Positions 5,080-9,724 of a DNA stretch of 9,724 nt are shown piece after piece. Position numbers and translations under genes: made by a program. The notes under the pieces were generated by a model. That model was given only the letters and a program-made list of their open reading frames with translations. It searched no databases and had not been told where the DNA came from. The stretch is from Flemingiibacterium sp045634345. Its GTDB lineage: Bacteria > Bacillota > Clostridia > Oscillospirales > CAG-272. How positions within the stretch are numbered: position 1 is the stretch's first letter; each line of letters opens with the position of its first letter. The stretch is taken from contig JAZRAB010000109.1 in assembly GCA_045634345.1 (NCBI GenBank), forward strand, positions 1 to 9,724, written 5' to 3'.

Positions 5080-7845
5080 TTATTCTCCGCGGCGAAGCTC
5101 CATTTCCATATATTCCTGCTTCGATATAAGCACCTCGCGCGGCTTTTGTCCCTGCGGCGGGCTGACAATTCCCATCTGCTCCATCGCATCAATGAGCTTT
5201 GCCGCACGTCCGTATCCAAGCTGGAGACGGCGCTGTATAAGCGAGGTCGATATCTTGCCCGACTCCACGGCAAGCTGAATTGCCGGCTTGAGCATAGGAT
5301 CGCCGTCATTGGCTTCCTCATCACCGTCACCGAGAACAGTAGATTTCTTATTGCCGCAAAGCTGTGCTTCACGCTCAATAGTATCCATAACCGACTGGTC
5401 GTATTCTTTGGTGCCGTAATTATTCTTGATGAACGCCGTAACCTCTTCGACCTCATCATCCGAGACAAAGCAGCCCTGAACACGCATAGGCTTCAAGCTT
5501 CCGATAGGCGCATAGAGCATGTCGCCTCGTCCAATAAGCTTTTCTGCGCCGACAGTATCAATTATAGTACGCGAGTCAACCTGATTTGCGGTGGTGAAAG
5601 CAATTCTCGACGGTACATTCGCCTTGATAAGACCAGTAACTACATCGACCGAGGGACGCTGTGTACCGATAACAAGATGCATACCTGCGGCACGAGCCTT
5701 CTGCGCGATACGGCAGATTGCTTCCTCGACATCGTCACGCGCCATCATCATAAGATCGGCAAGCTCGTCGATTATAATAACGATCTGCGGCAGCTTTTCC
5801 GCATCGGGATCGTTTGCTATAGACTGATTGTATCCCTTGATATTACGCACGCCAGCGCCCTCGATAAGCTCGTAACGGCGCTCCATTTCGGTAACAGCCC
5901 AATGAAGTGCGCCCGCCGCCTTCTTCGGATCGGAGACGACCGGAACAAGCAGATGCGGAATACCGTTATAGACATTAAGCTCGACCTTTTTGGGGTCAAT
6001 CATGATAAATTTGACCTCATCGGGACGTGCCTTGTAAAGCATGGATATAATAAGCGAGTTGATACATACAGACTTGCCCGAACCGGTAGTACCTGCAATA
6101 AGCAGATGAGGCATCTTCGCTATATCAAGATAAACAGGCGCACCGGCAACGTCCATACCAAGTGTTGTCGTTACCTTACTCTGTGAGCTCTTGAATGCGT
6201 TTTCTTCGAGAAGCTCGCGGATGTATACAGTCGAGGTAGTACGGTTAGGCACCTCAATGCCCACAGCCTCTTTGCCCGGAATCGGTGCTTCGATACGGAC
6301 ACCGCTGGTAGCAAGGTGAAGCGCTATATCATCAACAAGATTCACAATAGAGCGTACCTTTGTACCGACCTCAGGCTGAAGCTCATAACGGGTAATCGTA
6401 GGTCCACGCGAAACATTGATTATCTTTGTACGTACATTGAAGCTGCGGAGAGTTTCAACGAGCTTTGTCGCGGTCTGCTGTATCTCGGCAGACATATCCG
6501 AGCTTGCGGTGGAAGTATCAAAATGAAGAAGCGAGATAGGCGGGAAAATATAATCAGGCACCTTAATAGGTTCTGCCTTGGTCTGTCCGCGAGATACGCT
6601 CAAATAAGTATCGTCAGACGGATCATCCTCACCGTACACCTCGGTCATAATCGGTTCAAGTGCAAGACGGCTCTTTTCGACCATAAGATCAATTTCCGCA
6701 GAGGTTACAATCTCCTCGCCGCTAACCGATTGCGGGTCCGGCACAGTATCAGATAAACCGGAATTTGGCTCGACGAAAATTCTTGAAAGATCAATTTCAT
6801 CTGATTCAAGAAAGTCAAGCTCCTGCGCACCGGTAAGCGGAAGCGGCTTTATACTCTCGCGTCCCGATGAAGGTGTAACATCAAACGGAGGAGCATCGGA
6901 TTCAACCTCATCTTCCACATCAAAGACTGACGGATCAATCGGCACTTTATAAGCGGCATCGTTTTCTACAGCCTGTGCCGCATCGAAGAAATCATCATCG
7001 TCATCATCTTCGTCATCCATAATATCATTAACGGGACGACGCAGTTCGGCACGCTTTCTCGCTCTTTCGCGCTCAGCCGCCGCTCTTGCCGCTTCGCGTT
7101 CAGCCGCACGTGCTGCACGCTCCGACTCATAATCGGCAAGCATCTGCTCACGTTCCGCTTTGGCATCGTTCATACGGGACGAGAATCCGCTTCGCCATTC
7201 GCGGATGCCGGTTATTATATAAACCGCGAACATATGCGGCGTCATTCCGAAAAGGAAGATACCGAAAAGAAGTATGAGCGCGATGGAAAATATCAGAGTT
7301 CCTGCAAAGCCGAGTGCAACCCAGAAAACATTTCCGAGAAGTCCGCCGATCATACCGCCGCCCTTTGCATCGCACCCGAGCTTAAAGAGCTCGATAATAT
7401 TGAAAGTATCTATATCGGCAACTCCGCCATTGCGCGAAAAGGCGTGAATGAGCGCAGAGAGCAGGCTTATACAGATAAACGAAAATGTAATCTTGTACCC
7501 GACTGAACCGGATATAACATCACGCTTCCAAAAGAAAGCAATATTAACAAGCAAGAACGGTACAGCCCATGCCGCGCCGGAAAAAAGCCCGAACATTGCA
7601 TTTCGAAGAAACCCACCGAGGAATCCGGTCGAATCAGCAATAAAATAGCTGATTAAAATAAACGCCGCCGCAAGTCCGAGAATATACGGCATAAGCTGAT
7701 GTATAAGGAGTGTTGGATCTCCGCCGCGCGTCTTTTTCGCACTTTTTGAAATGTGCGACTTTGTCGCGGCACGGCTCTGCACTTTGCTTGTCCGAGCGCT
7801 CCTTTTAGCGGAGGATTTTTTGTTATAAGTCTTATTAGAAGGCAT
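5080..7845 (-). CDS. ftsK: DNA translocase FtsK/SpoIIIE
   Basis: A 921-residue septum-located ATPase that pumps DNA during chromosome segregation or sporulation. It has a basic N-terminus (1-40) and about four membrane helices (47-69, 83-106, 119-136, 171-200). A charged Ala/Glu/Arg helix follows at about 226-270, probably a coiled coil, then an acidic linker (about 276-420) with the run DDEDDDDDDFFD near 277-288. The alpha/beta motor spans about 430-800, with Walker A GTTGSGKS at 585-592, Walker B IVIIIDELADL at 688-698 and GTQRPSVDVVTG from 727. The gamma winged-helix domain (about 850-915) carries QRRLQLGYGRAAKLIDAMEQMGIV and should read KOPS/SRS-type polarity sequences. It is longer than B. 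subtilis SpoIIIE (787), mostly in the linker. GGGGAT precedes the ATG. It is the first gene of the minus-strand cluster. Confidence 0.97.
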   Translation of the reverse strand: MPSNKTYNKKSSAKRSARTSKVQSRAATKSHISKSAKKTRGGDPTLLIHQLMPYILGLAAAFILISYFIADSTGFLGGFLRNAMFGLFSGAAWAVPFLLVNIAFFWKRDVISGSVGYKITFSFICISLLSALIHAFSRNGGVADIDTFNIIELFKLGCDAKGGGMIGGLLGNVFWVALGFAGTLIFSIALILLFGIFLFGMTPHMFAVYIITGIREWRSGFSSRMNDAKAEREQMLADYESERAARAAEREAARAAAERERARKRAELRRPVNDIMDDEDDDDDDFFDAAQAVENDAAYKVPIDPSVFDVEDEVESDAPPFDVTPSSGRESIKPLPLTGAQELDFLESDEIDLSRIFVEPNSGLSDTVPDPQSVSGEEIVTSAEIDLMVEKSRLALEPIMTEVYGEDDPSDDTYLSVSRGQTKAEPIKVPDYIFPPISLLHFDTSTASSDMSAEIQQTATKLVETLRSFNVRTKIINVSRGPTITRYELQPEVGTKVRSIVNLVDDIALHLATSGVRIEAPIPGKEAVGIEVPNRTTSTVYIRELLEENAFKSSQSKVTTTLGMDVAGAPVYLDIAKMPHLLIAGTTGSGKSVCINSLIISMLYKARPDEVKFIMIDPKKVELNVYNGIPHLLVPVVSDPKKAAGALHWAVTEMERRYELIEGAGVRNIKGYNQSIANDPDAEKLPQIVIIIDELADLMMMARDDVEEAICRIAQKARAAGMHLVIGTQRPSVDVVTGLIKANVPSRIAFTTANQVDSRTIIDTVGAEKLIGRGDMLYAPIGSLKPMRVQGCFVSDDEVEEVTAFIKNNYGTKEYDQSVMDTIEREAQLCGNKKSTVLGDGDEEANDGDPMLKPAIQLAVESGKISTSLIQRRLQLGYGRAAKLIDAMEQMGIVSPPQGQKPREVLISKQEYMEMELRRGE

Positions 7846-7886
7846 TTTTTATCCCCTTTTTTGATGTATCTTAAAGCATTTTTCGG

Positions 7887-7915
7887 TTATACTTAATGCT
7901 ACGAGTATGTATAAA
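7887..7915 (+). promoter_or_regulatory. Candidate plus-strand promoter for the TSUP gene pair
   Basis: TTATAC (7887-7892) and TATAAA (7910-7915) are 17 nt apart. The -35 is a poor match and the region is AT-rich, so chance matches are likely. A start near 7922 would give a leader of about 50 nt. The element lies within the ftsK leader region, so the two divergent transcripts would overlap. The rest of the 126-nt intergenic space holds only the ftsK promoter and AT-rich sequence. Confidence 0.3.
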
Positions 7916-7932
7916 ATTATATATACTTTATT

Positions 7933-7961
7933 ATTATAACATATATTTTCAAAAATTACAA
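7933..7961 (-). promoter_or_regulatory. Promoter of the ftsK cluster (sigma-A type, extended -10)
   Basis: On the minus strand TTGTAA (7961-7956) and TATAAT (7938-7933) are exactly 17 nt apart, and TG stands one base before the -10. The expected start is near 7926, giving a leader of about 80 nt before ftsK. The surrounding DNA is very AT-rich. The -35 box overlaps the short stretch just upstream of the divergent TSUP gene start, so the two genes may interfere. Confidence 0.7.
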
Positions 7962-7971
7962 CCCATAAATT

Positions 7972-8370
7972 ATGATTAACAAGAAAACTTTAACAAAATC
8001 AATCAAAAATACAGTTTTCAGAACTGTAATCCTCGCCCTGCTCGCAGTTTTCGCAGGTATTGTAAATGGATTTCTCGGAACGGGCGGCGGAATAGTGCTG
8101 ATGTTTGCGCTTAATTTACTGCCGGCAACCGACGATAATGCTGTACGGGACCGTTTTGCAACGATCATAGCCGTAATACTTCCCCTCTCTCTTATATCTG
8201 CCATATCGTATGGAGATACCATTAACCTTGCATCAGCGGCACCATATATTTTGCCCGGTATTCTCGGTGGTGTATGCGGTGCACTGCTCCTTGATAGGCT
8301 AAATGTAAATATAGTAAAAAAGCTTTTCGCCGCAATGGTAATTTGGGCAGGTATAAATTTTATAAGGTGA
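7972..8370 (+). CDS. Half-length TauE/SafE (TSUP) family membrane protein, first repeat
   Basis: A 132-residue protein with about four membrane segments. It matches one of the two repeats that make up a normal TSUP transporter of about 250 residues. After a basic start (KKTLTKSIKN), the first helix leads into GIVNGFLGTGGGIVLMFAL (residues 29-47), the glycine-rich TSUP signature. Near the end, GGVCGALLLDRL (99-110) and a last helix match the usual repeat ending. TSUP proteins are proposed to export sulfite, sulfoacetate or other organic anions; this substrate is unknown. It most likely pairs with the next gene to form a complete transporter. The ATG has no recognisable ribosome site (AAAATTACAACCCATAAATT precedes it), which is odd here. 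No other in-frame start fits. About 126 nt separate it from the main start of the partner gene. Confidence 0.85.
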   Translation: MINKKTLTKSIKNTVFRTVILALLAVFAGIVNGFLGTGGGIVLMFALNLLPATDDNAVRDRFATIIAVILPLSLISAISYGDTINLASAAPYILPGILGGVCGALLLDRLNVNIVKKLFAAMVIWAGINFIR

Positions 8371-8399
8371 CAGCGTAAAAATGTGTTTTCACATAACGA

Positions 8400-8451
8400 A
8401 TTTTCGTCTTTGTCGGCTTCGCCGACAGTTTGCGGACAAAGCGACGAAAAT
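8400..8451 (+). repeat. Long imperfect palindrome between the two TSUP genes
   Basis: ATTTTCGTC (8400-8408) pairs with GACGAAAAT (8443-8451), and TTTGTC (8409-8414) pairs with GACAAA (8435-8440); two unpaired bases (GC, 8441-8442) separate the segments on the 3' side. The inner part can fold as GTCGGC-TTC-GCCGAC (8412-8426), which competes with the outer TTTGTC pairing. No T tract follows on either strand, so it is not a plain terminator. It lies 9 nt before the split ribosome site of the second TSUP gene and could be part of a leader RNA or a small palindromic insertion. Confidence 0.55.
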
Positions 8452-8460
8452 ATCGAAAAT

Positions 8461-8499
8461 AAGGAAGTCTTTGCTATGCAAAGACCTGGTGATTATATG
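8461..8499 (+). promoter_or_regulatory. Split Shine-Dalgarno hairpin element in front of the second TSUP gene (copy 2)
   Basis: AAGGA (8461-8465) is followed by A, then GTCTTTGC (8467-8474), loop TAT (8475-8477) and GCAAAGAC (8478-8485). Then come CT, GGTGAT (8488-8493), TAT and ATG (8497-8499). Joining AAGGA to GGTGAT gives the canonical AAGGAGGTGAT at ideal spacing from ATG. An ATG that overlaps the loop (8476-8478) opens MQRPGDY, which runs in frame into the gene. The stem is identical to the one before nadE, while the loop and the two bases after the stem differ. Confidence 0.7.
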
Positions 8500-8841
8500 A
8501 TGAATTTCATTGCTGGATTTGCCACGGCTATACTATCCGGACTTGGCATTGGAGGCGGCGGTCTACTCGTTATTTGGCTTGTACTTTTTTCATCGATCGA
8601 ACAGCTTACGGCGCAGGGGATAAATCTTGTTTATTTTCTGTTTTCGTCGAGTGCCGCCATGATAGTTCACCTGATGAAAAGACGCCTTAATTGGCGACTG
8701 ATTGCATTTCTTACGGTCTGCGGCTCTCTCGGTGCGGTAATCGGCAGTTTTCTTGCCAAAAGCACGTCGCCCGAGCTAATTCGCAGTATGTTCGGAATAC
8801 TGCTCATCGGCTCGGGTGTATGGACGCTATTTAAGAAATGA
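8497..8841 (+). CDS. Half-length TauE/SafE (TSUP) family membrane protein, second repeat
   Basis: The product has 114 residues from ATG 8497, 113 from ATG 8500 and 121 from ATG 8476. It has about four membrane segments and again matches a single TSUP repeat. The first helix runs into SGLGIGGGGLLVIW, the glycine-rich signature. AQGINLVYFLFSSSAAMIVHL and the ending GSLGAVIGSFLAKSTSPELIRSMFGILLIGSG are typical of the family's C-terminal repeat. With the preceding gene it would rebuild an eight-helix transporter, presumably as a heterodimer. I place the start after the hairpin element by analogy with nadE, where the main start cannot be inside it. An ATG at 8476 in the hairpin loop, with AAGGA 10 nt upstream, is a serious alternative. 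The open frame continues back to 8383, but that part overlaps the palindrome and does not look coding. Confidence 0.84.
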   Translation: MMNFIAGFATAILSGLGIGGGGLLVIWLVLFSSIEQLTAQGINLVYFLFSSSAAMIVHLMKRRLNWRLIAFLTVCGSLGAVIGSFLAKSTSPELIRSMFGILLIGSGVWTLFKK

Positions 8842-8850
8842 CGCAAAAAC

Positions 8851-8874
8851 GCAGCCGCGATGCTGCAATTGTTT
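8851..8874 (+). terminator. Weak hairpin after the TSUP pair
   Basis: GCAGC (8851-8855) and GCTGC (8862-8866) form a 5-bp stem with a 6-nt loop, followed by AATTGTTT. The position just after the stop codon fits a terminator, but the stem is short and the T tract is interrupted. Confidence 0.3.
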
Positions 8875-8888
8875 CACATTCCTTAACC

Positions 8889-8922
8889 AAAAGAGCTGCT
8901 TCACCGTAAAGTGAAACAGCTC
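8889..8922 (-). terminator. Intrinsic terminator after prs
   Basis: On the minus strand GAGCTGTTTCAC (8922-8911) pairs with GTGAAGCAGCTC (8904-8893) over 12 positions, one of them a G-U pair, with a 6-nt loop. TTTT follows at 8892-8889. It lies 16 nt beyond the prs TAA TAA double stop. The plus-strand side has no T tract after the stem. Confidence 0.85.
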
Positions 8923-8938
8923 CGTATACCGTATATTA

Positions 8939-9724
8939 TTACTGATTTTCAAGCGTTTTGCGCTTTTCAACGAGATTGTGAATACGTGTCACGGGATTGA
9001 GAAGTGTGCTGATGGAGTGATCGTGATTGAGAGTATCAATGATGTACGAAATATACTTGCACATATTAACCTGAACGTACCATTCGCGGCTCTTGAGCTC
9101 CTCGGTTCCGTAGATAAGATTGGTAGTGAATATCTTGTCGATAATACCGTTCGCATAAGCTTCGTCAAACTTTTCAAGACCGTTACAGAACAGACCAAAG
9201 GTTGAGAAAACGAATATACGCTTTGCTCCCTTACCCTTCAACTGAAGCGCAACGTCGAGCATCGACTCGCCAGAGCTGATCATGTCGTCAACAACAATTG
9301 CGTCCTTGCCGTGAAGATCGCGTCCGAGATACTCATGCGCCTCAATTGGATTCTTGCCGTCAACAACCACAGCATAGTTGCGGCGCTTATAGAACATACC
9401 GAGGTCAAGTCCAAGCACCGAGGAATAGTACATGCAGCGGCTCATACCGCCCTCATCGGGTGATACTACAGCAAGATGATCGCGGTCAAGCTTGATATCG
9501 GGAACATTCTTGCAGAGTGCCTTTATCATCTGGTAAGTACAGCGAACATTTTCAAATCCTGAAAGCGGGATCGCATTTTGAACGCGCGAATCGTGTGCAT
9601 CAAAGGTGATAATATTGGAAACGCCCATGGCAACAAGCTCCTGAAGTGCGCTTGCGCAGTCGAGTGACTCTCTTGACTGACGCTTGTGCTGACGTCCCTC
9701 GTAAAGCATCGGCATGGTAACCGA
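8939..9724 (-). CDS. prs: Ribose-phosphate pyrophosphokinase (PRPP synthetase), divergent, N-terminus outside window
   Basis: The visible 261 codons run from SVTMPMLYEGR to a TAA TAA double stop; the frame is open at the right edge. The enzyme makes PRPP from ribose-5-phosphate and ATP for nucleotide, histidine and NAD synthesis. YEGRQHKRQSRESLDCA takes the place of the flexible YARQDRK-REP loop of classical Prs. FDAHD near the start of the visible part fits the metal/ATP-binding DxH region. VVDDMISSGESMLDVA is the PRPP-binding loop, where classical enzymes have DDMIDTAGT. The C-terminus is about 55 residues beyond the last core strand, longer than E. coli Prs, and includes RIHNLVEKRKTLENQ. 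This type is probably about 370-390 residues in full. Its link to NAD synthesis (nadE at the other end) is biochemical only. Confidence 0.92.
   Translation of the reverse strand, partial: SVTMPMLYEGRQHKRQSRESLDCASALQELVAMGVSNIITFDAHDSRVQNAIPLSGFENVRCTYQMIKALCKNVPDIKLDRDHLAVVSPDEGGMSRCMYYSSVLGLDLGMFYKRRNYAVVVDGKNPIEAHEYLGRDLHGKDAIVVDDMISSGESMLDVALQLKGKGAKRIFVFSTFGLFCNGLEKFDEAYANGIIDKIFTTNLIYGTEELKSREWYVQVNMCKYISYIIDTLNHDHSISTLLNPVTRIHNLVEKRKTLENQ

Noticed and set aside
5146..6186. Open frame of 346 codons on the plus strand
   Set aside because: It is antisense to the conserved motor domain of ftsK, has no family features and no good ribosome site; such frames are common opposite GC-biased codon positions.
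6966..7020. Repetitive GAT/GAC-type stretch in ftsK as a DNA repeat
   Set aside because: It simply encodes the acidic run of the FtsK linker in frame and is expected for this family.
7956..8222. Open frame of 88 codons on the minus strand
   Set aside because: It is antisense to the first TSUP gene and contains no recognisable domain.
8383..8475. N-terminal extension of the second TSUP protein
   Set aside because: The frame is open but passes through the large palindrome, has no ribosome site, and adds polar residues before a membrane repeat that is already complete.

Overview
The window reads as a chromosomal segment of an anaerobic Gram-positive bacterium of class Clostridia. An uncultured Oscillospiraceae/Ruminococcaceae-like gut or rumen lineage is my best guess. 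The reasons are the kinds of housekeeping genes (a clostridial-type glutamine-dependent NAD+ synthetase, a long-linker FtsK/SpoIIIE, a divergent PRPP synthetase, paired half-length TSUP proteins), moderate GC, and strong AGGAGG-type ribosome sites. This placement is an inference from protein character, not a database result. I see no phage, transposase, CRISPR, tRNA or rRNA gene.

Minus strand, read from right to left (7961 down to 342): one long co-directional cluster starts at a good extended -10 promoter (7933-7961). It runs ftsK DNA translocase (5080-7845), thymidylate kinase tmk (4318-4995), a DJ-1/PfpI protein (3701-4249), 5-formyltetrahydrofolate cyclo-ligase (3099-3686), a CPBP/CAAX-type membrane protein (2171-3082) and mltG endolytic transglycosylase (342-2132). 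It ends at a strong intrinsic terminator (307-330). Gaps are 14-84 nt. The themes are chromosome segregation and division (FtsK), wall polymer control (MltG), and dTMP and folate supply for DNA synthesis. After the terminator comes the start of nadE (1-254, cut by the window edge).

Plus strand island (7972-8841): two half-size TauE/SafE (TSUP) membrane proteins sit between divergent ftsK and a convergent prs gene. Each has a single glycine-rich repeat. Together they probably make one transporter. The right end (8939-9724, minus) is the C-terminal two-thirds of a PRPP synthetase with its own terminator (8889-8922).

The most unusual thing here is a short element found twice, in front of two unrelated genes on opposite strands (nadE at 252-291 minus, second TSUP gene at 8461-8499 plus). 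In each copy a perfect 8-bp hairpin (GTCTTTGC, 3-nt loop, GCAAAGAC) lies between AGGA and GGTGAT, so it appears to split a canonical AGGAGGTGAT Shine-Dalgarno sequence. Deleting about 22 nt from either copy restores an ideal ribosome binding site. Each hairpin loop also carries a start codon (ATG or TTG) that opens a short frame reading (M/L)QR(P/H)GD. I do not recognise this as a described element. It could be a mobile palindromic insertion tolerated at ribosome sites, or a translational switch.
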